64,000 bases of DNA from Prevotella communis (lineage in GTDB: Bacteria > Bacteroidota > Bacteroidia > Bacteroidales > Bacteroidaceae), in the NCBI RefSeq assembly GCF_022024115.1, contig NZ_CP091792.1:3162001-3226000 (forward strand). The letters are read 5' to 3'. Both the position numbers and the translations under genes were made by a program. Below are positions 17,290 to 26,250 of this stretch, piece by piece. Position 1 is the stretch's first letter; each line of letters opens with the position of its first letter. The notes beneath the pieces are model-generated. The model had not been told where the DNA came from. It ran no database searches and saw nothing but the letters and a program-made list of their open reading frames with translations.

Positions 17290-18134
17290 TTATTGTTAAT
17301 AACCTGCATGCGGGTAAACAGCTTATACGAAATCCAATAGTGGATGGGGATGAGGAGAGTGACCACCGAATTAATAATATAGAAGGAGGGATGGAATGTC
17401 TGTGTATACGTGTTAGTCTTCTCGTCCCAAGTACCCGTTATGAATTTGAAGTCAACGCTGTTCCAGTCAATCTGATTCAGAATCATAGTCAGCAGAATGA
17501 CGACAACGGCAATCGTACCGCTGGTGAACAGGAATTGCTGACGACGGAACAGGGTACCGCCTACAATATAAAGTGAATGGATGTAGAATACCCAAGCTAA
17601 GCCCATCCAGGTAGTCTGCCAATACTCGACGACAGCATTTGTGCCGAAAGGTTCGAAAAGTTTGGGGATACCCCAGATAATGACACGTCCTGTCAGCAAG
17701 TCGACAAACACACGCAGACTATCAGCCAACATATAGGCGGCAACCGTCAAAATAGCCATCAACACAAAAGCGTGCAGGAAACTGACAATGTATTTCTCCA
17801 TGTTGCTGACGGGCCACAGCAGATAGGCAGAGCGCTTGCGCGTGTCTTTCATCTGTGAGAACATGCTCGTGGCACCAAACAGCATAGCGATGCAGAAAAA
17901 GAAGATGCCAAAGGATACACTCTGTACTACATGCTGATTATAGGCACGGAGAAGGTCTTCCTTAGGCCAGGTCTCCATAATAGAGTATGAGAATCCCTGC
18001 ACACGCGTCCAAAACAGGTTTGCCACAAACAAAACCAGCGTATAGATGCCGAAGAGGCGAATCCACGACTTGCGACTTACTAAGAACTGGCACTTCAATG
18101 CCTGTGAGAATCTATTGAAATTAAATGAATTCAT
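17274..18134 (-). CDS. Multi-pass membrane protein, probable ABC permease partner
   Basis: A 286-residue protein with about six hydrophobic segments (for example about residues 26-44, 72-92, 115-135, 172-192, 205-222, 250-268). It follows an ABC ATPase gene by 21 bp and overlaps the GntR gene, the common layout of YtrA-regulated ABC systems in which the second gene is the permease. It has no recognised signature beyond hydrophobicity and the KRSAYLLWPVSNMEKYIVSF segment, which resembles ABC-2 type permeases. Function beyond transport is unknown. Confidence 0.75.
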   Translation of the reverse strand: MNSFNFNRFSQALKCQFLVSRKSWIRLFGIYTLVLFVANLFWTRVQGFSYSIMETWPKEDLLRAYNQHVVQSVSFGIFFFCIAMLFGATSMFSQMKDTRKRSAYLLWPVSNMEKYIVSFLHAFVLMAILTVAAYMLADSLRVFVDLLTGRVIIWGIPKLFEPFGTNAVVEYWQTTWMGLAWVFYIHSLYIVGGTLFRRQQFLFTSGTIAVVVILLTMILNQIDWNSVDFKFITGTWDEKTNTYTQTFHPSFYIINSVVTLLIPIHYWISYKLFTRMQVINNKWLNV

Positions 18135-18155
18135 AATTGTATGCGTTTTTAAAGG

Positions 18156-18974
18156 TTAGGCTTTGGTTTGTGTCTTATAGTTAAACAATAGTTCGAGGTT
18201 CACTTGCGTCTCGGCATCACCTTCCTGACGATGGCAAATAACAGCATTACCCTGCAGGGTGGGCTCGGCATAGAGCACGCTATCGTCCATCTCCTGTGGT
18301 GTACGGTATTCGAAGGTGTATTGATCCTGAATCTCCTGCATCGAGGCATTCAGCAATACAGAGCGCTGGTCGAGCATCACAATATGATCTAACATCTGCT
18401 CTACGTCGTGTACCTGATGGGTAGAGATAACAACGGTGCGATTCTCCGTCATGTGCTGGGCGATGACTTTGCGGAACTGCGACTTTGAAGGGATGTCCAA
18501 TCCATTGGTAGGCTCGTCCATCAACAAGTACTTGGTGTTGGTTGCCATCGCAAAGGCAATATAAGCCTTCTTGCGCTGACCCATTGACAGTTCACCCAGA
18601 TGAACATCTGCCGGCAATTCAAAGTCGGCCAGACAACCCTGCAGTATCTCATCAGAAAAATGAGGATAGAAGGGCTTGTAGAGTTTCACGTATTCAGAGA
18701 GGCAGATGGCTGGCATCTCGAACTCCTCCGTTACGAGGAAAACCTCACTCAGCAATTCTGGGGTTCGCTTACATGTTGCGATGCCATCACAACTAACCGA
18801 ACCAGAGATGGGGCGCAAGAGGCCCGACAAAAGATAAAGCAGAGTAGACTTGCCTGTGCCGTTCTTACCCAGCAAACCATAGATTTGGTTCTCTTCCAAC
18901 TGAAGACTGAACCCGTCAAAAACAAGTGCCTTCTGGCCCTTGTACTTAAAATTAATGTTGTTTACGTTGATCAT
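18156..18974 (-). CDS. ABC transporter ATP-binding protein
   Basis: A 272-residue ATPase: Walker A GLLGKNGTGKST at about residues 34-45, a signature-like LSMGQRKK near 133, Walker B YLLMDEPTNGLD near 155, and the H-loop STHQ near 190. The signature lacks the usual second Gly (LSMGQ for LSGGQ), as is often seen in this subfamily. It is the first gene of the eight-gene operon, about 50 bp downstream of a good promoter with an overlapping inverted repeat. It works with the membrane protein at 17274. Confidence 0.93.
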   Translation of the reverse strand: MINVNNINFKYKGQKALVFDGFSLQLEENQIYGLLGKNGTGKSTLLYLLSGLLRPISGSVSCDGIATCKRTPELLSEVFLVTEEFEMPAICLSEYVKLYKPFYPHFSDEILQGCLADFELPADVHLGELSMGQRKKAYIAFAMATNTKYLLMDEPTNGLDIPSKSQFRKVIAQHMTENRTVVISTHQVHDVEQMLDHIVMLDQRSVLLNASMQEIQDQYTFEYRTPQEMDDSVLYAEPTLQGNAVICHRQEGDAETQVNLELLFNYKTQTKA

Positions 18975-19007
18975 AATTATCTTATAACTTAAAAACGTCT
19001 CTGTAAT

Positions 19008-19031
19008 AGTGTACCAGTTGAATAGTACACT
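19008..19031. promoter_or_regulatory. Predicted operator of the YtrA-type GntR regulator
   Basis: AGTGTAC (19008-19014) and GTACACT (19025-19031) form a 7-bp inverted repeat; as six-base half-sites they read AGTGTA-N12-TACACT. The known YtrA operator in Bacillus is AGTGTA-N13-AACACT. It lies immediately downstream of the -7 box, over the expected transcription start. Confidence 0.75.
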
Positions 19032-19032
19032 G

Positions 19033-19064
19033 CAAAAGTAGAAGTTTTTATCATACCAACCAAA
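19033..19064 (-). promoter_or_regulatory. Promoter of the eight-gene efflux operon
   Basis: On the minus strand, TACTTTTG (19033-19040) is a -7 element and TTTG (19061-19064) lies 20 bp upstream as the -33. It stands about 60 bp before the first ATPase gene and directly abuts the operator. Confidence 0.75.
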
Positions 19065-19125
19065 TATTTGGCTGATTATTTTACGTGATTAACAAAACTT
19101 TAACAATTCCACCTTATTATATTTA

Positions 19126-20841
19126 TTACTGACCGATGGTAACAACTTGGTCGCAATAATTAATAACGGCAGGACGATGCGTCACGAAGATAACGGTGCG
19201 ACGATGGTCGCTGAGGATGTTTTCCAGCACCTTCTTCTCCGTCTCCACATCAAGCGCACTTGTAGCCTCATCCAACAACATGATACTACCTGGACGGAGC
19301 AAGGCACGCGCAATAGCGATGCGCTGGGCCTGTCCCTCACTAAGTCCCCCACCCTGCTCGGAGAAACGAGTATCAAGTCCATCAGGCAGTTCGGCTACAA
19401 AATCAGCACAAGCCATCTGCAAAGCTTCCCTCATCTGATGATCTGTAGCCTGAGGACTTCCCAATTGCAAGTTCTCGCGCAGCGTGCCACTGAGCAATGT
19501 ATTGCCTTGAGGCACATAGACAAAGTTGCAACGATGAAGGGGGGTAAGTGAAGAGTGAAGAGTGAAGAGTGAAAAATTTGCTTCCGCCTTCCCATCACCA
19601 TTTCCGCTATAAATCTTTATTTCTCCATGTTGCGGCTTTACCAATGCCAGAAGCAAACGAATGAGCGTCGTTTTGCCAGTACCCGTCTCACCCATCACTG
19701 CAGTACAGGTGCCAGGTTTGAAGTCAACAGAAAAGTCCCTAAGTGCAGGCTGCTGACCTGGAGCACCATAATTGAAAGTGACTTGTTCGAATCGAATGCC
19801 ACAAGGAGCCGGCAACATGCAGGACTCACCCTGTTGTTCCTCAGGAATATCCTCCAACTCCATCAGGCGCTCTGCAGCAGTAAAGACACTCACGAAGGCA
19901 GGCACCAGTTTTGCCAGGTCACGGGCAGGTCCTTGAATACGGTTTACCAGTTGCAGGAAAGCCGTCATGCCACCAAAAGTCAGTGTGCCAGCATACAAAC
20001 GGAGAGCGCCCCAAAGGAAAGCCACCAGGAATCCAATAGAAAAACCCAAGTTCAGAAAGAAATTGCTAGCCACAGAGAAGGCCGTGCGTTTACGCACCCA
20101 CTGGCGCAACGTCTGTTGGGTATTGTCCAGTCGCTCCAGCATCTGCCCGTCGGCCTCCATCGTCTTCACCAGCATACGATGCTGCATGGTCTCTGTCAGC
20201 AGACTCTGAATCAGGCTGTCCGTATCACGTACCCTTCTGTTGTACCTGCGCATATAAGCGATGTAGATACGGCTCACCAGGATAAAGATGGGCAGGATAG
20301 CCACCGTTGTAACAGCCAGCCACGTATCCATCTGAAACAGATAGACGAAAGCACCCACAAACATCGCCAACGTACTAAGCGTAGAAGGGAGCGTCTCTGT
20401 GAGGAAAGTGACCACCGTCTTCACATCCTGTTCCAAACGGTTGATGATATCACCACTATGCATCGCCTCGCGTCCTCGCCACTCAGAACGAAGCAACCGT
20501 GCTAAGACACGCTGCTGCATACGGTTCTGTGCTTTTACACCAAGGATATTCCTCACCCATACACGTGAGATGCCCACAGCAAACTCACCCAGGATGAGGG
20601 CAGCCATCACCCCTACCGCAACATAGAGCGACCCGTCAAGTGCCCCTGATGCAATATCGATGGCACGCTGCATCGCCCAGACAGACGACAGTCCCAGGCC
20701 AACGCCAAGCAGTCCGATAGTCGCATTGAGGACTGCCTGCAGGCGATTACCCTGCAGCACCTTCCATAACCACCGGAATATCTCCTTTGCAGTAAAGTGA
20801 TTATCAGGAATCTCGAAAAGACGTTTCAGTTTAGCGAACAT
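19126..20841 (-). CDS. Type I ABC exporter (fused membrane and ATPase domains) with repeat-derived insert
   Basis: A 571-residue half-transporter: six membrane helices in residues 30-300, then a nucleotide-binding domain with Walker A GETGTGKTT (about 383-391), a Q-loop in YVPQ (about 437), the signature LSEGQAQR near 500, and Walker B IMLLDEATSALD near 520. Between Walker A and the Q-loop, residues about 418-432 (KAEANFSLFTLHSSLT) are encoded by a family A repeat in its stop-free orientation, an insert other exporters lack. All catalytic motifs remain, so the protein may still be active. It overlaps nadK by 11 bp. Likely a homodimer; substrate unknown. Confidence 0.9.
   Translation of the reverse strand: MFAKLKRLFEIPDNHFTAKEIFRWLWKVLQGNRLQAVLNATIGLLGVGLGLSSVWAMQRAIDIASGALDGSLYVAVGVMAALILGEFAVGISRVWVRNILGVKAQNRMQQRVLARLLRSEWRGREAMHSGDIINRLEQDVKTVVTFLTETLPSTLSTLAMFVGAFVYLFQMDTWLAVTTVAILPIFILVSRIYIAYMRRYNRRVRDTDSLIQSLLTETMQHRMLVKTMEADGQMLERLDNTQQTLRQWVRKRTAFSVASNFFLNLGFSIGFLVAFLWGALRLYAGTLTFGGMTAFLQLVNRIQGPARDLAKLVPAFVSVFTAAERLMELEDIPEEQQGESCMLPAPCGIRFEQVTFNYGAPGQQPALRDFSVDFKPGTCTAVMGETGTGKTTLIRLLLALVKPQHGEIKIYSGNGDGKAEANFSLFTLHSSLTPLHRCNFVYVPQGNTLLSGTLRENLQLGSPQATDHQMREALQMACADFVAELPDGLDTRFSEQGGGLSEGQAQRIAIARALLRPGSIMLLDEATSALDVETEKKVLENILSDHRRTVIFVTHRPAVINYCDQVVTIGQ
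19547..19587 (+). repeat. Repeat family A copy inside an ABC exporter gene
   Basis: The plus strand reads AAGTGAAGAGTGAAGAGTGA and then AGAGTGAAAAATTTGCTTCCGC. It lies wholly within the ATPase domain of the minus-strand exporter gene and is read there as the complement, which contains no stop. Confidence 0.9.
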
Positions 20842-21733
20842 CCGCCCCCCACATTAGCTTTTCCCTCAGTGTGGAGAAATAGCGTGTACTACTGCGCTTC
20901 ACCACCTGTATATTATAAGGTGCACGACGTAATGTGATACAGGTGCCTTCGCCACATTTCTCCGAACGTCCGTCGGTAGCCACCAGGAAAGAGTGACTGC
21001 GGCTCTCCACGTCAAGGGTTATCACTGCATTGTCAGGAATAACGACAGGACGGATATTCAGGGAATGCGGTGCAACAGCCGTCATCACAAGCACGCCAGT
21101 ACCAGGTACGATGACAGGACCGCCGTTAGACAAGGAATAAGCCGTAGAACCTGTTGGCGTAGAGACAATCAGTCCGTCGGCCTGATACGTTGTGAGATAC
21201 TCGCCATTGATACTGGTACGGATAGATATCATAGCGGCAGTATCCCGTTTCAGGATAGCCACGTCATTCAGTGCATACGAGCACTCGTTCAAGGGCTGTC
21301 CGTCGGCCTGGACCTGAATCACGGCACGACTCTCTACAGCATAGTCGTCATCATGCAAGGCTTGCAGACAGGATTCGATATCATCAGGCGTGATATCAGC
21401 CAGGAATCCCAGACGTCCCATATTGACACCCAGGATAGGAATATGTTTGGCCCCAACCCTGCACGCCGTCTTCAGGAACGTACCGTCGCCACCCATCGAA
21501 ATGGCGAAGTCAGCCTCGAAATCATCACCCACAAAGGTGGTAAAACGGTCTTTCTCAGCATCCAGGATACGATGCACATTACACATCTCATTGATGAAGT
21601 GATAGTATTCCTCATCAATGACGACACGTGCGCCATGCACTTTCAAACAAGCCAGCACCTCTTGTATGGCAGCAGATTTCTCACGCTGATAGAGGTTGCC
21701 AAAGAGAGCAAATGTAAGGGTCTTAGTTGACAT
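20831..21733 (-). CDS. nadK: NAD kinase
   Basis: A 300-residue cytoplasmic enzyme that phosphorylates NAD to NADP. The family motif GGDGT (within ISMGGDGTFLKTA) lies near residues 80-90, and the substrate-binding segment SPTGSTAYSLSNGGP near residue 185. The start chosen is MSTKTLTFALFGN at 21733. A longer frame to 21805 would run through the promoter region. Its -7 box is about 50 bp upstream. Transcribed divergently from the DJ-1-like gene, and its 3' end overlaps the ABC exporter. Confidence 0.95.
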   Translation of the reverse strand: MSTKTLTFALFGNLYQREKSAAIQEVLACLKVHGARVVIDEEYYHFINEMCNVHRILDAEKDRFTTFVGDDFEADFAISMGGDGTFLKTACRVGAKHIPILGVNMGRLGFLADITPDDIESCLQALHDDDYAVESRAVIQVQADGQPLNECSYALNDVAILKRDTAAMISIRTSINGEYLTTYQADGLIVSTPTGSTAYSLSNGGPVIVPGTGVLVMTAVAPHSLNIRPVVIPDNAVITLDVESRSHSFLVATDGRSEKCGEGTCITLRRAPYNIQVVKRSSTRYFSTLREKLMWGADVR

Positions 21734-21748
21734 ATTTCTCCTTTTTCT

Positions 21749-21778
21749 TTTGCATTTCGCAAAGTTTTTGTATCTTTG
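21749..21778 (+). promoter_or_regulatory. Promoter of DJ-1-like gene, ispD and recG
   Basis: TTTG (21749-21752) and TATCTTTG (21771-21778), 18 bp apart. The start codon at 21809 follows about 30 bp downstream. Confidence 0.8.
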
Positions 21779-21782
21779 CGTG

Positions 21783-21790
21783 CAAAAGTA
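21783..21790 (-). promoter_or_regulatory. -7 element of nadK promoter
   Basis: TACTTTTG on the minus strand. It lies four bases from the plus-strand -7 box of the divergent promoter, so the two promoters overlap. Confidence 0.65.
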
Positions 21791-21808
21791 CAAATTTAAT
21801 TTCAAAAT

Positions 21809-22375
21809 ATGGCAAAAGTTTATGTTTTTCTTGCCAACGGCTTCGAGGATGTGGAGGCGTTGATACCCGTTGACGTGTTGCGTCGTGGTGGCGTAGAGGT
21901 GATTACAGTCAGTATCACTGGTGACTCACAGGTGGTTGAGACTGCCCACAACGTACAGATTGTGGCTGATGCCATGATAGAGGATTGCGACTTCAGCGAT
22001 GCTGACCTGCTGTTCCTGCCAGGTGGTATGCCGGGTGCTTCCAACCTCTATGGGCACGAGGGTGTGCGCCAGGCTGTTCTCGCCCAGGCCAAGGCTGGCA
22101 AGAAGGTTGCAGCCATCTGTGCCGCTCCTGCTGTGGTATTGGCACAGCTGGGCATACTCGATGGCAAACGTGCCACATGCTATCCTGGTTTCGAGCAAAT
22201 GCTGACAAAAGCCGACTATACCGCCGACCTTGTCACCGTTGATGGCAACATCACTACTGCAGAAGGTCCTGCAGCAGCATTTCCCTTTGCCTACGAACTG
22301 CTCTCACAACTTGTCAGCAAGGAGGTAAGCGACCAGATAGCAGAAGGTATGCGTTTTAAGCACTTGATGGCATAA
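21809..22375 (+). CDS. DJ-1/PfpI family protein
   Basis: A 188-residue cytoplasmic protein of the DJ-1 (ThiJ/PfpI) superfamily. The N-terminus is [14 protein letters not shown], with the conserved Glu in GFEDVE. The nucleophile elbow AAICAAP carries the reactive Cys near residue 105, and PGGMPGASN supplies the oxyanion region. Relatives are deglycases, chaperones or oxidative-stress proteins; the precise activity is unclear. It is the first gene of a compact operon, its TAA sharing one base with the ispD ATG. Confidence 0.9.
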   Translation: MAKVYVFLANGFEDVEALIPVDVLRRGGVEVITVSITGDSQVVETAHNVQIVADAMIEDCDFSDADLLFLPGGMPGASNLYGHEGVRQAVLAQAKAGKKVAAICAAPAVVLAQLGILDGKRATCYPGFEQMLTKADYTADLVTVDGNITTAEGPAAAFPFAYELLSQLVSKEVSDQIAEGMRFKHLMA

Positions 22376-23031
22376 TGGACTATATCATCATCGTGGCAGG
22401 CGGCAAAGGCCTGCGTATGGGGGGCGACATCCCCAAGCAGTTCCTGCCTATTGGCGGAAAGCCCGTATTGATGCGGACCCTGGAGCGTTTTCACGAATAC
22501 TCCAAGGATTTGCAGATAATCCTTGTACTACCAAAAGCTCAGCAGAACTACTGGCAACAGCTTTGTGAAGAATACAGCTTCAAGATAGAGATACGGCTTG
22601 CTGACGGTGGAGAAACGCGCTTTCACTCAGTGCAAAACGGCCTTTCTCTGATTCCCGACGACGCAGAAGGCGTTGTCGGCGTACACGATGGTGTGCGTCC
22701 GTTTGTCAGCGTCGACGTCATTCGAGCATGTTATGACACAGCACGCACAAGACAGGCAGTCATCCCCGTGACACCTGTTGTCGAGACCTTACGCCATATC
22801 CCCACGCAAAAGAATGTATTGCGTAGCGATTACTGCATGGTACAGACACCACAGTGCTTTGACATCCAGTTGCTCAAGGCAGCCAATAAACAGCCTTATT
22901 CCGACAACTTTACTGACGACGCATCTGTCGTAGAAGCCTACGGACATGAGGTGACAATGGTTGAGGGAAACCGCGAGAACATCAAGATCACCACACCTTT
23001 CGACCTTAAAATAGCAGAGACACTATTATAG
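22375..23031 (+). CDS. ispD: 2-C-methyl-D-erythritol 4-phosphate cytidylyltransferase
   Basis: Third enzyme of the MEP pathway: joins CTP and methylerythritol 4-phosphate. A 218-residue protein beginning [19 protein letters not shown], the CTP-binding loop (residues 5-23). [10 protein letters not shown] near residue 103 holds the metal and substrate residues, and the tail includes FTDDASVVE and [10 protein letters not shown], both typical of IspD. It sits between the DJ-1-like gene and recG with no gaps. dxr at 7055 supplies the substrate. Confidence 0.96.
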   Translation: MDYIIIVAGGKGLRMGGDIPKQFLPIGGKPVLMRTLERFHEYSKDLQIILVLPKAQQNYWQQLCEEYSFKIEIRLADGGETRFHSVQNGLSLIPDDAEGVVGVHDGVRPFVSVDVIRACYDTARTRQAVIPVTPVVETLRHIPTQKNVLRSDYCMVQTPQCFDIQLLKAANKQPYSDNFTDDASVVEAYGHEVTMVEGNRENIKITTPFDLKIAETLL

Positions 23032-25134
23032 ATGAATATACTCGATCAGGATATCATGTATTTGCCTGGGGTAGGTCCCAACCGCAAGAAGATGCTCAGC
23101 AAGGAGTTGGGCATCGAGACCTATGGTGACCTGCTCGAGTATTATCCATATAAGTATGTGGACCGCTCGAAGGTCTATACCGTTCACGAGCTCACTGGCG
23201 ACATGCCATTCGTGCAGGTCGCAGGTCGCATCCTGAGTTTCGAGACCTTTGAGATGAGGCCTCGCAAGGAACGTGTGGTGGCTCATTTCTCTGATGGCAC
23301 AGGCATCATGGACCTCGTATGGTTCAATGGTGGCAAGTATGCCAAACAGACATACAAGATAGGCACGAAATACCTGGTGTTCGGACGGCCAGGCGTCTTC
23401 AACAATCGCATTCAGGTGCAGCATCCTGATATCGACCTGGCTGAGAAGGTGGAGCTCTCCGCCATGGGCATGCAGCCCTATTACAACACGACGGAGAAGA
23501 TGAAGAAGGCGGGCATGAACTCCCGTGCTGTCGAGAAACTCACGAAGACGCTGGTCGGCGTTTTGAAAGACCCGTTACCAGAGACCATCCCTGATTTCAT
23601 CACCGCCCCACTCCATCTGATGAGTCGGGATCAGGCTTTGCGCAACCTGCATTATCCGCAAGACACGAAAGACCTGGAGCGGGCACGCGTACGCCTGAAG
23701 TTCGAGGAACTCTTCTTCGTACAACTGAATATACTAAGGTATGCCAGCGACCAGCGACGCAAATACCGTGGTTTTGTGTTCAATCGCATCGGTCCTCTGT
23801 TCAACGACTTCTACCAGAAGAACCTGCCCTTCGCCTTGACAGGAGCACAGAAAAGGGTGATGCACGAGATCCGCAAGGATATGTGCACAGGCCGTCAGAT
23901 GAACCGTTTGCTACAAGGCGACGTGGGTAGCGGAAAGACACTGGTGGCCCTGATGACCATGCTCATTGCCCTGGACAATGGTTATCAGGCCTGCATGATG
24001 GCACCTACGGAGATTCTGGCAGAGCAACATCTGCAGAGCATCCGTGAGTTCCTGAAAGGCATGCCTATCCGCGTAGAACTGCTCACTGGCATCGTGAAGG
24101 GCAAGAAGCGTCAGGAGATTCTCGACGGACTCCGCTCCGGTGATGTGCATATATTGATTGGCACACACGCCGTCATCGAGGACACTGTGCAATTCGCACA
24201 ACTGGGTACTGTGGTCATTGACGAGCAGCACCGTTTCGGTGTGGCCCAACGAGCCAAGCTATGGGCAAAGACAGAAGGCAACACCATCCCCCACGTCCTT
24301 GTGATGACAGCCACGCCCATTCCGCGTACACTGGCCATGACCCTGTATGGCGACCTTGACGTGAGCATCATCGATGAGTTGCCACCAGGCAGAAAGCCCA
24401 TCCGCACCTCCCACGTCTTCGACAATCGCATGACGTCGCTCTATGACGGTATCCGCCGGCAGATTCACGAGGGCCGGCAGGTCTATATCGTATTCCCCCT
24501 CATCGAGGAGAGCGAGAAGATTGACCTGAAGAACCTGGAACAGGGCTTTGAGACCCTGCGCGAGGCCTTCCCTGATTTCCGTCTCAGTAAGGTACACGGC
24601 AAGATGAAGGCCAAGGAGAAGGAAGAGGAGATGCAGAAGTTCGTCTCCGGCGAGACACAGATACTTGTAGCCACCACCGTTATCGAGGTGGGCGTCAACG
24701 TGCCCAACGCCTCCGTCATGGTGATTCTGGAAGCCCAGCGCTTCGGTCTTTCACAGCTCCACCAGCTGCGCGGACGCGTAGGCCGTGGTGCCGACCAGTC
24801 TTTCTGTATCCTGGTAACACCCTTCAAGCTGTCCGAGGATACCCGCAAGCGCATCGACATCATGTGCGAGACCAACGATGGTTTCCGTATTGCCGAGGCC
24901 GACCTGAAACTGCGTGGTCCCGGCGACCTGGAAGGCACCCAGCAAAGTGGTATGGCCTTCGACCTGAAGATAGCCAATATAGCACGCGACGGCCAGCTTG
25001 TGCAATTAGCCCGTGACGAAGCACAGAAGATTATTGACGAGGACCCACAATGCCAATCGCCTAAATATCAGATGCTTTGGAACAGATTGCGCCAATTACG
25101 CAAGACAAATGTTAATTGGGCCGCCATTTCATAA
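23032..25134 (+). CDS. recG: ATP-dependent DNA helicase RecG
   Basis: A 700-residue helicase that remodels stalled replication forks and Holliday junctions. The N-terminal wedge/OB domain spans about 60-160. Helicase motif I, GDVGSGKT, is near residue 298, the DEQH box (VVIDEQHRFG) near 395, motif III TATPIPRT near 425, and motif VI QLRGRVGRG near 580. Length is normal. The ATG follows the ispD TAG directly, so expression is tied to the isoprenoid gene. Confidence 0.97.
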   Translation: MNILDQDIMYLPGVGPNRKKMLSKELGIETYGDLLEYYPYKYVDRSKVYTVHELTGDMPFVQVAGRILSFETFEMRPRKERVVAHFSDGTGIMDLVWFNGGKYAKQTYKIGTKYLVFGRPGVFNNRIQVQHPDIDLAEKVELSAMGMQPYYNTTEKMKKAGMNSRAVEKLTKTLVGVLKDPLPETIPDFITAPLHLMSRDQALRNLHYPQDTKDLERARVRLKFEELFFVQLNILRYASDQRRKYRGFVFNRIGPLFNDFYQKNLPFALTGAQKRVMHEIRKDMCTGRQMNRLLQGDVGSGKTLVALMTMLIALDNGYQACMMAPTEILAEQHLQSIREFLKGMPIRVELLTGIVKGKKRQEILDGLRSGDVHILIGTHAVIEDTVQFAQLGTVVIDEQHRFGVAQRAKLWAKTEGNTIPHVLVMTATPIPRTLAMTLYGDLDVSIIDELPPGRKPIRTSHVFDNRMTSLYDGIRRQIHEGRQVYIVFPLIEESEKIDLKNLEQGFETLREAFPDFRLSKVHGKMKAKEKEEEMQKFVSGETQILVATTVIEVGVNVPNASVMVILEAQRFGLSQLHQLRGRVGRGADQSFCILVTPFKLSEDTRKRIDIMCETNDGFRIAEADLKLRGPGDLEGTQQSGMAFDLKIANIARDGQLVQLARDEAQKIIDEDPQCQSPKYQMLWNRLRQLRKTNVNWAAIS

Positions 25135-25196
25135 GGTTTATGTTAAAAGACCACAAATAATTGCACATTTTACAATTATTTCTCATAATTATTTAT

Positions 25197-25204
25197 TATC
25201 TTTG
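25197..25204 (+). promoter_or_regulatory. -7 element upstream of the M23/LysM peptidase gene
   Basis: TATCTTTG, 22 bp before the ATG at 25227. No clear -33 motif is seen. Confidence 0.6.
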
Positions 25205-25226
25205 CAATCGAATTATTGACTAACCA

Positions 25227-26177
25227 ATGCATATGTCATTAAAGAGATTGAAAAAATTTGCCGTCATGGCTATTGCTTCACTTGCCGTGTTGCCTGCTGC
25301 TGGTCAGGATCTTCTGGCCAACCAAGCACCTATTGACCGCAAGATGAAAGTCGTAGACTCATTGATGCTACAACAACTGATTACAAACGAGGTATGGGAA
25401 TCACCTGCCGCCGAATTATATGAAGACTGGGACAATATCTATGCTCACAAGGCTACGTCATTGCCCGACTCTTTTACTGTCAACCTACGTGATTTCTGCA
25501 TGCCCACCACCAGCCGTCTGGTAACCTCAAACTTTGGTGCCCGCTGGGGCCGTCAGCACAAAGGCCTCGACATCAAGGTTTATATTGGTGATACCATCCG
25601 TGCTGCCTTCAATGGTAAAGTACGTATCGTCAGGAACGAAGGAGCCCGCAAGGGTTATGGTAAGTATATCGTCATCCGTCACAACAACGGACTGGAGACC
25701 ATCTACGGTCACCTGTCTGCATGGCTTGTAAGCGAGAACCAGGAAGTTCGCGCCGGCGATCCTATCGCCCTCGGTGGTAACACTGGCCGCAGCACCGGTT
25801 CACACCTGCACTTCGAGACCCGTCTCTGTGGTGTTGCCCTGAACCCTGCCGTGATGTTCGACTTCAAGAACCAGGACGTCGTAGGCGACACATGGACCTT
25901 CAACCGCTCTACCTACAACCGTGAGTCAGCAGAGGCAACCCGTCTGCGCGGTACAGGTGGCGTCTATCGTGGTGGTGACGGGCTGAACTACGCAGAGGTT
26001 CCCACCAGCAGGTCACAGGCTAGCAGCAGCAATGTACGCTACCACAAGGTGAAGAGCGGCGAGACCCTCTCAGCCATTGCCCGCAAGCACCACACCACTG
26101 TTTCGGCCCTGTGTAACCTGAATCGCATCAAGAAGACGGTAACACTCCGTCCTGGTCAGATTCTGAAATACAACTAA
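25227..26177 (+). CDS. M23 family metallopeptidase with C-terminal LysM domain
   Basis: A 316-residue exported cell-wall hydrolase. A signal peptide spans residues 1-26 (ending PAAGQ). The M23 (lysostaphin-type) domain covers about 95-215, with zinc ligands in HKGLD and HLHFE. A LysM peptidoglycan-binding domain is at about 270-315 (YHKVKSGETLSAIARKHHTT). Predicted to cut peptide cross-links or to activate amidases in the periplasm. An internal ATG two codons later is an alternative start. A bidirectional terminator follows. A shorter paralogue without LysM is at 51828. Confidence 0.93.
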   Translation: MHMSLKRLKKFAVMAIASLAVLPAAGQDLLANQAPIDRKMKVVDSLMLQQLITNEVWESPAAELYEDWDNIYAHKATSLPDSFTVNLRDFCMPTTSRLVTSNFGARWGRQHKGLDIKVYIGDTIRAAFNGKVRIVRNEGARKGYGKYIVIRHNNGLETIYGHLSAWLVSENQEVRAGDPIALGGNTGRSTGSHLHFETRLCGVALNPAVMFDFKNQDVVGDTWTFNRSTYNRESAEATRLRGTGGVYRGGDGLNYAEVPTSRSQASSSNVRYHKVKSGETLSAIARKHHTTVSALCNLNRIKKTVTLRPGQILKYN

Positions 26178-26200
26178 ACATCTTATCACACCATAAAAAA

Positions 26201-26231
26201 AAGGCTTTAGGCGAAAACCTAAAGTCTTTTT
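26201..26231 (+). terminator. Rho-independent terminator (bidirectional)
   Basis: An 11-bp stem AAGGCTTTAGG / CCTAAAGTCTT with loop CGAAAA is followed by T residues; A residues precede it, so it can also stop the convergent mtnN transcript. Confidence 0.85.
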
Positions 26232-26250
26232 GTGTGTTCTGATGCTTCCC

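Noticed and set aside
19627..20505. A 292-codon plus-strand frame opposite the ABC exporter
   Set aside because: Low-complexity antisense of an intact, motif-complete transporter gene.
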